Origin: Pelodera strongyloides
Lineage: Eukaryota > Nematoda > Chromadorea > Rhabditida > Rhabditidae
Length of the DNA: 64,000 nt
Direction of reading: 5' to 3'
Assembly: GCA_036852015.1 (NCBI GenBank)
Contig: JAANDG010000195.1
Span: 1 to 64,000, forward strand
Shown here: positions 50,901 to 64,000 of the stretch, in pieces
Layout: every line of letters begins with the position of its first letter
How positions within the stretch are numbered: position 1 is the stretch's first letter
The notes under the pieces: model-generated
Database searches by the model: none
Told to the model about the DNA's origin: nothing
Seen by the model: only the letters and a program-made list of their open reading frames with translations
Position numbers and translations under genes: made by a program

Positions 50901-53900
50901 CATACGTCACAGTTTCGCATTAATACGTAAGCTTTAATGTATAAAAAGGAAACAATTTTCGGAACCCTAGTTGCACGCCCAGGGCCGACCATGGGCTTAA
51001 ATTACTTGGTTGTGATGCGATGTACCAATTTTCTCGAAAATGAAGGCCTTTTGCATAATGCCTTTGTCTGAGATTCTCAAAATATTGTATTGGAGCGCGC
51101 TTAGCAGTTTCAGATAGATCCACAATGTTTAAAGTATCAAAATACAATTTTTCTGAACTCTATTTTTACGCCATTGGTGCCAAAAATGCCGGTTTTTTGA
51201 GCTGTAATTTTTTCGAAAACCAAGGCGTATTGGGTAATGCACTTTGTCTGGGATTCTCAAAATATTGTATTTGAGCGCGCTTCGCAATTTCAGATTTATC
51301 CGTGAAGCTTAAAGTATTAAAAACTATTTTTTTCTGTACCCTATTTTCTTGCCATTGGCCCATAAGAAGCTAGGTTGTTTTGCGCCGTATAAATTTTCTC
51401 GAAAACTACGGCGTTTTGAGAAATTCCCTTTCACATATATGCTCAAAATACTCTATTCTAGCGCGCTTCGCAGTTTCACGTTGATCCATTAAGAATCAAC
51501 TGCAATATTAACACCATCATTTTTCGATAAGCGGAAAGAAGTTGAAGCACTTTATTCTCATGTTCTTCCTCCTTTCAAAAAGCGAATTAGTGTTACTAAT
51601 ATCACGAACAAAAAGAAGATCCCTGTAATATTTGGATTATTTCTTTTTATTGTATCAGCCAAAAAAAAATCATTTTTACGTGAAACTAAAAACCAGCCTG
51701 AAACGCCATGACGCCTGCTCTGACCTTGTTCCATGGTTATCTAGGACAATCAGAAATCAAGCACAAAATCACCTACTTTTCACTTTTCTTCAATCTATTC
51801 TCTGTAATCTGCACTGGATTAGATAGTTTCTAAATCCTCTGTTTTTTTTAACTATGAAAAAATATATGTATCACAATCATAGATCATTCATTGACTTGAG
51901 GTTTCCTCATTGTTTCTTGCTATACTTGTTTTGAAACAGGTGTCCGAACCTCGTTACGGAACTATTAGTCCACGGTATTTTAAAGGGTCAGGCCCATTTC
52001 AAATGACCCCTATTTTTGATGATTCCATCTGATTCTCCATGTCAAATATAGTAGGCTGAATTTTTTTCCAATTTTCAGTCGCAATATTCACGCAGTTTTC
52101 AGCAATTTACCATGGCCGGTCATACACAACAATCAATCGCAGTTGTCACGCCCATTCGCGTTGATTGGCGTGACAAATGCGATCTATAGTTGGGTATGAC
52201 TGGCCATGGTAAATTGCTGAAAACTGCGTGAATTTTGCGCTTGAAAATTAGAAAAATATCGTATCCTACTATATTTGATATGGAGAATCAGATGAAATTA
52301 TCAAAGATAGGGGTTATTTGAAATGGGCCTGACCCTTTAAAAGTTTATATTATAGGAAAATGATATTCATTGGAGCTGGAACCCTTATTCTTCTAAATGC
52401 GTATTTTCTCACTTGTCAGGCCGATAGTGAAACTCTGAACATGGTTGTTTAATTTTGTACAAAATCACTAATCAACATCAGTAGAATCTAGAATGCTTCA
52501 CCAGAATCACCATCAGTAGAACACTAGAGCGTATAGATTGAAGATAAACGCTTTACCGTTGCTTGGAAATGTGATGCTTATGAAAGGAAAATATGACGAT
52601 TTTTTTCTGAAAATGGTCTGTTAGAATAGTAACCACATAGTTTAGGTTAAATCGGTGCTGGAAGATATCAACAAAACGTTGCATAACGACATTATTCGAT
52701 TGGAAGGTTTGTGTGCATTCATTAGTTTGTACCTGAATTACCAACAAACGTTTTGTATGGTTCCCAGAAAGTTTACAGTTCTACAGAATGCAAACATCCA
52801 AACACAAATTATATACTTTTTTGCACTTTGTAGTTTATTCCTGCACTTGGAGGAGTTCGTTTACGGTTTACGTTGAAAACGTAAAGGTAGAGTTAGAGTT
52901 AGGACTGTCCTCAGAAGGAACAGAACTCTCCGCGGTTCCCGTAGCTGAAATACACGTTCCGGCCTGCTCTAGAGTTTTGGTTTATATAAAAAAGTACATT
53001 TGAACATAATCTATCCGTTCAGGAAGGGTCGCACGTCAAGAAGTAAACTTATCAGCAATGAGAGAATCCTTATTAGCGGATTGGATACCGTTAGGCGACC
53101 AAAGAGTCAAGGTAGTGCTATTTACAATAATCACCCTTTGCACAGATGGTTTTCCAGAAGAAACAAAAATTAACATTGACAAACGTAAGTGAAATAAAAC
53201 TACATACCAAGCGTAAACCACTTTTTAAAATTTTGATTGCAATTTTTGCCGAAGATTCTCGAAAGATTCTGGCTTATGCTGTTATGCAGACACTGACAAA
53301 TACATATATGACACGGGGGGGTGGGGGGTGGGAGGGATTTGAATTTTTCGATCTCCCATAGGGAAACCATTTGGTGACCATGTTGTGACCACATATTCTC
53401 GAAGAACCGTGTGTCTGTGTAGGTCTTCACGCATCCACTGGACTGGCCCTCTGCCAACACTACTTGTGAAGCTTTTCCTGCCCGACTTTTGAAGATTTCC
53501 GGATCACAGGACAACAAATACATTGCAGGTGAATCTCGGGGATAAATATTGTAAAATGGGAAAAGAAAAATCTCGTCTTAGTTTTCTTTTCAATTGAACC
53601 TCGATGGATTTGAGGGCTCGTACTCCTTCTTAGGTTTCAATGCTTATTTGAGACTTATGATTGTGCTTAGGCCCATCGGTTTGGGGGGGGGGGGCTTATT
53701 TTACGTGTATGGTCAGGATTGCTAGGTTATAGGCTCCAGGTTACAATTTGCTTAGTTTTTAGAAATAGTGCGCGCAATACCACAAACGCTATTCTGGATT
53801 GGTGAGCAGTTGAACTTGGACTTCAGTAGCGATAAAAGGTGTGTTTTGAATTCGTGATTTTTTTCTTTTCCGTATGCATCTTTTAGTGAAGTAAAATTTT

Positions 53901-54651
53901 CCATTGTGATTCTTATTGTTAGAGAGTTTTTTTCCATCTAATAAGTAACAGATTTGCTCACAAGCAGCCAGTTTTGAGCACTTCCTTCACAGAATGGAAC
54001 GTCACTTACAAACCACGCGTCATCCCGCTTTAAAATATATTATTATGCATAATTCAGGTTTCACCGTCTGGCTCCTTCTACCAGATGTGTTGCAATCGAT
54101 AATCAGGGAAAGTGGCTCGGGAGAGACTGTTCCGATAGACTTCCTTTCATCTGTTCAATTCAACGGACATAAAGATTCATTTATGATTGTATATATAATA
54201 AAAAAATTATTTTCTAAATCATATTAATTTGTTCCTTTACTTTTAAAGCGAAATACCGGCCGGTTTTTTTTAAACATCGAAATTCTTACGTATTTATGCT
54301 AATTTGCTCAAATTTAGCTCGATTTTTTATTCTAATTTATTTTCATTTGCATACGCTGCAAACGGAATCTGGTCTACTCGATGTGTTTAAAAACCGGAAG
54401 GTATTTCCCTTTAACTTGTATGATTTCTGTTACGCGCTGTTCACCTAGCACACTCTTCAACACACACCCAGAGAAAGTTTTCTCAAGAAGCTAATTCTTG
54501 GGTTCACACTATCCCGGAAAGCGGTATACTTGATAATTTTACTGTGTAAGCATAGAATACGGTAGATGTAACATGTATGACATAATATACATACTACTAT
54601 CCTGTAAATATATATTAACCACGTTTTTTTCTTCCTATAATTCACATGCTA

Positions 54652-54757
<106 letters not shown>

Positions 54758-57700
54758 TGTGATATTCCCATTCTTTATACTTTGCTATTCTCCATTTTGT
54801 TTTCATTTTCTACCATTATAGCCCCACATCGCGTCTCACTTTCTTGACCTCCTAATTTGTATTCTGTAGTTTACAGTTTGTTCCTTGTTTTCCGCTCTAA
54901 TGTAGTCTTGTCCGTTTTGGGGTGATAACCTGGCGGCCATGTGCCGAGTTTTCATTGATAAGACTACGAACCTGTATTGTAGAACACGTTCACAATCACT
55001 ATTAGTTTACTTCTATCTTTTTGGGAATGTCACTGGCTTGCAGGTTTACTTATGCCAACATCTGTGTACTGTATAACTGTCGAATTTTAAAGATTTTACC
55101 TTCATAACTTTCTTGCAATAATACTGATAATGTGTGTATCAGCATGATTGTTTAGTCCCACACAATGCTCACACTGTTCGTAAGAGACCAACGTAAACCT
55201 CATATGTCGACGGTCTGATACGACTAAAGGTGAAACATAAAATAAACTCTTTTTTGCTTTTTACGCTACAACCATTCTTACTTATGCAAGGATCATGTAG
55301 AACATCACGCTATTGCAACATTGTACGTGACTATTATGCATTATTGATCTTATCACCTTGATTCATGCTACAAGTTCTTTTGCACCGTTTTTGCTCCCTT
55401 TTAAAAGAAAACGTCTTGATGAAACCGGCTTGAAACGTTCAATATGTGCACATAACGATGTTGAGACATTGTTTTAGACTATTCGCCATAGAACTTTATA
55501 TCTTTATCATATTATCAGGGTCAGTAAGTCATCAATGTTTAGTTTAAGTTCTTTTGACTATTTGACGCCGTACGTAAGCTTTTGTTCGTGATGTAATTAA
55601 CTGCTAATTATCCCGTAATTATCCTGTAATTATCCGTTAACCTTGCAGGCAAGTTACAATGACAAAGCCAAAGGTCTACGTTGTCGGAGTCGGAATGACC
55701 CAGGTGCTCTTTGAATGTTGTTTGTTAGTGATTAGATTTTTTTAAATAACAATAACATCTATATTTTTGTTTGAAAATAATTAGAAAACCACTTTCAGTT
55801 CTGCAAACCTGGCGCAAAGGACTGGGATTATCCCGATATGGTTAAGGAGGCCGGTATGTGGATTTGATATCAAAAGAGAACAATCCAATATAATATGCTA
55901 ATCTTGTTCGCCACAACTGCTACTGTACCCTTATTCAAAGCTACTAAGCGGACTCTTAATCTTGCTAATGGTGCAGTGCAGATAACGTCTTCGTAATATG
56001 CAAACAGTCAGTGATATCCTAACCTTCACAGATCGATTATGAAAACTTTAAAAACTGTATAACCTCTAAAAAATATGCAAATTTAGTTAATGAGGCTCTG
56101 GCCGATGCCAAGCTACAGTACAAGGACGTGCAGCAGGCTACTGTCGGTTATTTGTACGGCGGAACTTGCTGCGGACAAAGGGCGCTTTACGAACTTGGGT
56201 TCACGGGAATCCCTATCTACAATGTGAGTGTGGGATACATGGGAAATAAGAAATAGATACGTGCCCGAATTAAGTCCCTGAAATCCAGACACATTCGGGT
56301 TTTTGTTCAAAAAACATCAATAACGATTTCCACTTCCCTGTATATATGAGTTTCCGTCTACTGTTTCAGTTCAGTACTACTGTATGCTCAAAATAAAATC
56401 GAGGGTATCTTCACAGTAACGGATTTAAAACAGAATTCATACATCGAGTATTTCCATCAGTTCCAAGGTCACAATTAGTTTTTTCCTAAATTATATCATA
56501 GATTCGCCCAATATGCATACATAATTTTAGGTGAACAACGCGTGTGCTTCTGGCTCTACTGGTGTGTTCCTCTGCAAGCAGATTATTGAATCGGGTGGGT
56601 ACTTTTCACATATGTTTCTAACTTTTACTTGCGATTTCGCATTGGTCTCATTAACGCTTCAAGAGCATGCATCTTTATGCAAAGGTGGTACAATGCACTG
56701 TTCAACGTTTGCTTATTACATGTTTCGCAGAAGCGCTGAACCGTAGACGTAGGCGAGACCAGATCCCGGTGACAAATTTCTCTACATCTTCGGGCTAGGG
56801 CCAGGAGGGACATCCATGATTCCCTCGCTGGGTTGTGAAATCTATTTTACCTCTAACCTTTACGATATTTAGGCAACGCAGACGTTGTTCTGGCTACCGG
56901 TTTCGAAAAGATGGCTCCCGGCTCAATGGAGAATCAGGGAGGAAAGATGGACGACAGAGCCATGTCCGTCGATAATCACTTGCAGGTACTTTTCAAAATC
57001 GCGTATTCTGTGACGTACCTCCCGTTGCAATGTAATTCGCAAGTTTGCATTTAAACAATGATAAAGAATGGTGGGCTTGCCCCTTCTATTCCATTGGTTT
57101 CTGCGGTGCTTTTTACTGTTTTTTTTCCTCATGAACAAAAAAACCCGCTTTATTTTTTTCGGAGCCCTTTAACGCCATGTTAACGATTTGGAACTAGATT
57201 GTTGCCTAACAGTTATGAGTTTAACATTTCTTTCCATAACAGGTGATGGCTGACACATACGGACTTCAAGCGGCTCCGATGACCGCACAGATGTTCGGAA
57301 ACGCTGGAAAGGAACATATGGAGAAATACGGTAAGAAATAAGAATCAGGAAAAACCAAGGAGAGTGAACGAGAGAGAGAGAGGGAGCGAGAGAGCAAAAA
57401 GTGAAGAAGGGGAACGAAAATGAACATGGATCATATGAGAGAGAGAGAAATGGAGTAGCTCAATGAAGCTCAATGAATCTTAAAGTTCTTTTGCCAAGTT
57501 ACCAAGGCGCATTGTTCATTCCGTGTCTTGTTACATACTATTCGTTCAGGAACCAAGCGCGAACACTTTGCCAAGATTGCCTGGAAGAATCACTTGCACT
57601 CGGTGCACAACCCGTAAGCGATTTTTCAGCGATCTAATTATTTTCTTGCCTGTCCTACCCCAAGTTTTGCGGCAACCTCTCCTAGCATATTTTAAACATT

Positions 57701-60700
57701 AAACTTGTAAATATGAGTTGTCGAAACTATAACCTGGCGCCGAGTATCTGTTCCTGGTGCGCTTGATATTTTTGCTTTGTATAACAGTTTCTGCGGAATA
57801 AAGCACTACGCTTCCGCCCGATTCTATTAGTGAAAGGTTTAATGTAACGTTTTTCAGCAAGTCCCAGTTCACCAAGGAGTATTCCCTTGATCAGGTTCTC
57901 AACGCTCGCAAGATCTATGATTTCATGGGACTTCTTGAGTGCAGGTATAGTCTATGATAAAACCGGACTGTATTCTTAGTCTGGCGCAGTAAGACTGGTA
58001 CTAGTCTGGCACGGAGAGTGGCATTATGTGCTAATGGACATACCCATGCTCATACTGTATTCTTAGTCTGGTACGGTTAGACAGTGTTAGGTTACTACCG
58101 TAGTCTAACACTGACAAAGCCACTAAGGTAGTTACGTAGTTGCATTGACAAAGCCACTAAGGTAGTTAAGTAATTAACTTCACATCAATTGTATTTAGCC
58201 CCACATCTGAAGGTGCTGCCGCAGCAATCATCGTCTCCGAGAAGTACCTCAACGCACATCCCCATCTTAGAGCTCAGGCCGTTGAGATCGTCGGTGAGTT
58301 TTAACTTCTTAAAGCGAAATGCTAACGTCTTTGGAAAATTTGCATATGATAAGCAAGTCCTATGTATCCTATGCTAATTTTGTACGATCGTCCACGGCAA
58401 TCGTACAAAATTAGCATAGGATACATAGGATTTGCTCATCATATGCAAATTTTCCAAAGGGGCTAGCATTTCGCTTTAACGTAAATGAAAGTTATCAACA
58501 ATTTCTAGATATATATTTTCTTTGGAACAACCTCGCCTAACTTACATATCTTTGCATCCGCACAATGGTACATTGGATATACACCCTGTATTATCGTGTA
58601 GTTGAGAGTTGCCATCGAGTTTTCTTATTTGTTCACGTTTCTTACTTTAGTGCAAGTGATAGTGAAGAAAGCCTTGCCAATTTTCCTTACAATTAGCCTA
58701 TTTTTTGCCATTCGGTGGGTTTTCAGGAATAGTTGTATTTCTTTTAGGCTTCAAACTGGGTACCGATCAGCCCTCCGTTTTCGCTGAAAATTCGAATATC
58801 AAGATGATTGGTTTTGACATGATCCAGACTCTCGCCAACGATCTGTACAAGGAGACTGGTGTGACACCGAAGGATGTTCAGGTTCATAATGCTCATGTTT
58901 AATTTTATGCAATTTGCCAACATATGTTTGAAAACCGGATGTTATGCTGCTTTAGTAACAACCATATTCAGGTAATTGAGCTGCACGACTGCTTCGCCCC
59001 TAACGAGCTCATCACTTATGAAGCTCTCGGACTTTGCCCTATTGGTTAGTTTTGACTCATTAAGCTTAATAATTAGTTTATTGCTCTAGCCACAACTGAT
59101 TGTGAGCACTTTGCTGTTGTTAGTAAAGAATTCGTTCGTAGGGACTCTGGCAATAGCACGCGACCTGAGTTCAAAAACCGGCTGCCATTCCGCTTTAAAA
59201 CATGATCCTTTTAAGGTAAGGCCGGAGAGCTCATCGATCGCGGAGATAACACTTACGGTGGAAAGTGGGTTATTAACCCGTCTGGAGGTCTGATCTCCAA
59301 AGGGCATCCTATCGGAGCCACTGGTGAGTACTGCTCAGGTTGTAGCTTTCCCTTTCTAGTTTGAGGTCCGCATCCGGACAATTTTTTTCGGGCAATTTTT
59401 TCGCAAAAGCTCGAAAAAGTTTGCAATAAACTACAAAGTACTACTTACAAAAAGCACGCATTTCTTTGTGGAATACATAAATGATATAATATCAATCGAT
59501 ATCTAATGATTTCATCCAATACCCTCTGATGACATCTATTTTAGGAGTCGCACAGGTTGTGGAACTCTCCAATCAAATCCGCGGACGCTGTGGAAAACGA
59601 CAAGTGCCCAATGTAAAATATGCCATGCAACACAATATCGGTGAGCAATATTTGTGGCACTATCAACGTACTACGGTAGCAATTCGTGAAGCTCTCCATA
59701 AACTACGGCAACGGTAGTCAAGTCTCACGGCTGCATGCAAAGTGTAAAGTGATAGGCGAAGATATATCGGACACATAGGATAATTACAAATGAATTATAT
59801 GATAAAGACTTATATGTGACAGCTACTCAACCTTGTTTAAACTATGGATTCCTAGGTTTTTTTTAATCTTGATAGATTAATAAAAATATAATCAATTTAT
59901 TGCTTTGTTTCAGGAATCGGTGGTGCTGGTGTAGTCGCCATGTACAAGCTGGCCGACCAGAGTGGAGCGAAGCCCTCGGCAGCACCTGCAGGTCTTATTT
60001 TATTAATTTACATAAAGTTATTTGTAATACCGGAGAGAAACGGTAATCTACGCAAGTTCAAAACACCGGCAATAATATTTCCATTCAGGAGGCAGTCTGA
60101 AGAGCGACCTGATCTTTGATGAAATCAAGCAGAGAATTAGTACTGTAAGTTTTTGTCTATTCTGTATCTTCTGTAGTAGATTTCCCAGTATCTTATAAGC
60201 TTTCAGACAGTGTATCTTTATTAGCAGTGTTGGAGATGGAAAGAGAGAGAGAGAGAGGCGGAACCGTTTTTGGCAAATAATATTCATATTTTAGGAAAAG
60301 GAGCTGGTAGCAAAGGTTGGCACCTCTTTCGCTATCACCGTGTCTGGTAACGGAGTCACCAAGAAATGGATCATCGACACTAAGGCCCAACCACCCTACG
60401 TTGGACATAAGTGAGTCTTTGTAACCACAGAGAAAAGAACCATACATGCTTTACAGTCCTCAAATTCCTCGGTTATGTGAGTGTGATTGCAGGCTAGGGC
60501 CACCTCCATGACTTGGCTTGGCCCCATGTAAACGAGCCACTAGATGCAGACTTCATTGGCTTGTGATTCTTGTGAATGTTAGTTTAAGTACTGGTCGCTC
60601 ACGATACGACATAAAGAGAATAGTCCACTAGATTGACTCACACTGTGTTGCGTAGTAATTCAAAGAGAATCTACTAAAATTCTACCATTTTTTTCGTAAA

Positions 60701-63407
60701 CTGTTAATTTCAAGGGAGAGCCCCGTTGACATCAACATTACAATGTCGGACGATGTCTTCATGTCTATTGCTTCGGGTAAACTGAAGCCCGATCAGGTTA
60801 GTATTTTCATTCATTGCTTTATTCTCTCCCTTTTCTCTCTCCTCTATCTCTTGTCACTCTCTCGCCCTCTCTCCTACCCTCTCTCATCTCTCTCGTTTCT
60901 CTATAGTTTCCTATCATCCTCGACCTAATATACCTTATGCCCCACGCTGTTCTGTTTGTAATGATAAAGTAATTTCTTTCAGGCTTTCATGCAAGGGAAG
61001 ATGAAGCTAAAGGGTAATATTGCCAAGGCAATGAAGCTCAAGACACTCCTTGACCCTAAAATGCTCAAGGCTAAGATCTAATTGTATGCTAAGCGTGCCA
61101 TGTATAACCTGTGATAAATTATTAATAAAACAATTTGTGATACTTTTTTTCTGCAGAACTTCAATAAACTTATATATCTATTGGTGTTTTTCACTGGCAG
61201 AGCTTGCAATCAAAATCAACACATTTGTATATTCGTTTTTTTATGCTTTATTGCTCGAGCACCACACAAATCCTGACAATCAAAGAAACAAGTAAATATT
61301 ATCTGCTGGTACGCACTTTTAAAGAAACTTTGGCTTACTTAGTTTTCTTTATTATTATATGAAGTTATATTTAAGAATAACATGTACATGAATGACATGC
61401 AACAATAAATATTGAGAATTATAAACAATTATGCTAATTATCTTCTTGTCCCGTCTTCGAAGAAGATACCGCCATCGATTGCGCAATACTTGGGGCAAAT
61501 TCCCTTGTTTCCAGCGTCTCCCTTTCTTCCCAGCTGACCACGGTTACCTATGTTTCCATCCGGACCGCGCCGACCTGGTGCTCCTGGAGGACCCGGAGGA
61601 CCTTGTGGGCCCTGACCTCTTTGTGGACCTGGTGCTCCAGGACTGCCTTGGGGTCCAGGAGGCCCAGGAGGTCCAGCTGGCCCAGCAGCTCCAGTGACTG
61701 GGTATTCAACCTCGCCGTTCATTCCCGTAGAGCCAACAGCTCCGGGAGATCCATTTCGTCCAGGAATTCCCGGCTGGCCCTTGGGACCCGGTGGCCCTGG
61801 AAGTCCCGATCGGCCTTCAACGCCTGGTGCTCCAGGAGTGCCAGCTTCTCCAGGTTGACCAGGCGGCCCTGGTGGACCCGGAGGGCCTGCTGGACAAGGT
61901 TTGCAAGGAGGCATTGTGGGGGCTTCACAAACACCCATTGGTGGTCGTCCAGGATTTCCGTGCATTCCATTTGATCCATTCTTTCCCGGTTTTCCATTTC
62001 GACCCGGTCGTCCTGGTGGACCAGGTGGGCCTGGCCGACAACATGATTGACAAGCACCAGCTCCACCTGACACTCCTGCGCCAAGGGGAGTGGCAGGTCC
62101 TTCGGGACGTGGATTAATTGGTGCGCTACCTTCCATCACCATATCCTCGTTTGACTCCTTTTCGGGAGTTTCCATATTTGTGGTCGATAATGTTTCTTTT
62201 TCCTCTCCTAGTTGCTGCATGGAAGTTGCAGGAGCTCTCGAAGGAGAAGCAGAATTTGCTTCTCCCGCAACACGCAGTCGTTGCTGGTAAGTATTTTCTG
62301 CTGCTGAAACTGCAGCTGTTCCCACGTCGGTTGGTTTCATATCAGCAGCGCTTTCAGGTTTCGAAGCTCCCGCTACCTCGGGCTGCTCATAACTGCCCTC
62401 CAAAGCGCGCTTGCCCTCAAATTTCTCAATTTTCCGGCGACGAATTACGACTCGACCGCTTCTTGATGTTGGAGTGGTTGTCGTTGTCGTTGTCGTAGAC
62501 GTCGACGTATTGTTTTCATCCTCGTCGTAATAATAATACACTACTTCCTCCGTGTCATCTTCCTTTTCCGCAGGAGTTCCCGCAGTCGAAATTGATGACC
62601 ACTGAAATAGTGAACACATAAGAACTACATGCAAATTTGTGCCGAAATAGCACATAATTTGCATATAATACATGGGAATGCAGTTGTTTTAGTACATCGT
62701 TCGCAAAACATGTGCAATATCGTTTTAATGTCAGCACAAAGCAATTCTCAGGCTTACCGTTGTTTCTGTGGTAGAGATTCTTTCTGAAGTTGTTGTTTTT
62801 CGTCGTTTTCCTACATTTTTGGCTTTCTTCATCGAAATTGTCGCACTTTTTTCCTTTAATTCTTCCACCTTTTCATTTTCATTTTCCTTTTTTAACCTTT
62901 CCTCTCTTAATTTGAGAGATCGACGGAGAAGCCGTGCTAGCGTTGACTGAAGTTCCTTTAGCCGAGTTGGCTGCGCGTTGTCTTCAGCTAAAATTCACCA
63001 TTACAAAGTGCTGAAATTATGAAACATGATCTCATTTCATTCAGGCAGGCTACATTCTCTTTGGGGTTTCTTATATCGAATTGAATCTTTATCCAACGAG
63101 TTCAAGGTTTGCAGGCAAATTTCTAGTTGCAGGATAACATGAAGGTGTTTCTTATGTCACTATCATAATTTTGATGTCACTGTCATAATGTTGCATCGAT
63201 GGTGGGCCAATAAACATCATTATTAAAGAATATTGAATTATCAATTTCTACGCTACCTCTAACAACGCCGTCTGCACTCTCTCCACCATAGACAGAACGC
63301 CTCGTCCTGTTTCCAGTCACATTCGCATAATGTTCAATTCCCTCGAATATTTGAACGATTGAGTCCTGTAATCGATATTTTATCAACTTCGTAATAAAGA
63401 TGGAAAA

Positions 63408-63446
<39 letters not shown>

Positions 63447-64000
63447 GAGGAAAGGAAGAAAAGGGAGACAGAGCAAGTGAGAGTTCTTGTTCACCCACGA
63501 CATAGAAAATCAGTGTGTCTGTACTCTGTACTGTACTACTAACATTAGAATAAGAATAATAGCTGTTGCCCATTTCCATACTGTAGCGTAGCCGTAACCG
63601 TTGGGTCGAATGTTTGCACTAGTCCTCTACAGCTCTACAAGTCGACCTCTACAGACCTCTACAGCTAATTGTGATGTGTACATGACTGTAAGATGTAACC
63701 GACCGTGCAATAAGCAGTCTGCTTTCCCGTAGCAATTCGATGTTGATTTACTTGATATTTGATAAGTGGAAGGCTAATAACCAGGGAAAGGACGGCTAAG
63801 GTACCAACACACAGTGAAGAGAGAGCGGCAAGACGGTAGAATTTAATACGCTGCTGCACATTGATCTAAAACTGAGTATAACATAGACACGTATGACAAA
63901 TAACACAATATCATATGAATCGATACCCCGAAAAGGCAGCAAGTTCCCACTATGCTTGGGTTGGGATGACGAGTATGCATTTAGGGTTGTTGGCGTACAA

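Overview
The window looks like nematode nuclear DNA. It holds two cuticle-type collagens with furin-like sites before Gly-X-Y repeats. It also has many small introns with TTTCAG-type acceptors, and several start codons that sit directly after such acceptors, as expected for spliced-leader trans-splicing. The species cannot be fixed from the sequence. Every gene model was built by hand from splice signals, phase and family resemblance.

Layout: 1-4.0 kb holds degenerate retroelement-like leader modules. 4.05-4.55 kb holds the two last exons of a Cu/Zn superoxide dismutase. 4.6-11.1 kb is MITE-rich and has no convincing gene. 11.2-16.5 and 18.8-24.0 kb hold two tandem 12-exon sugar-porter-like MFS transporters with all 11 intron positions shared. 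24.7-25.9 kb (minus) is a cuticle collagen. 26.4-26.7 kb holds a frameshifted, prokaryote-looking ORF ending at a MITE. 31.0-44.9 kb (minus) is one unrecognised 27-exon gene (775 aa, all phases consistent) that contains a very recent 2.95-kb in-frame duplication of five exons and an older, diverged duplication of a second exon set. 45-52 kb is repeat territory: a tRNA-derived SINE, TIR elements, minisatellites and a roughly 190-bp tandem repeat. 52.4-54.2 kb holds a secreted protein gene of unknown family whose middle exons are uncertain. 54.65 kb has a 105-nt poly-G run. 55.7-61.1 kb is an 18-exon SCPx/DAF-22-like thiolase fused to an SCP2 domain. 61.4-63.9 kb (minus) is a long collagen ending in the [14 protein letters not shown] type tail.

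Functional reading: the thiolase fits peroxisomal beta-oxidation (in C. elegans the DAF-22 step of ascaroside synthesis). The collagens fit cuticle assembly. The MFS pair are probable membrane transporters of unknown substrate. No operon is clearly visible.

The most unusual parts are the exon-duplicating minus-strand gene, a large set of palindromic elements that all end in TTAA, a SINE nested inside another element, and the poly-G run.
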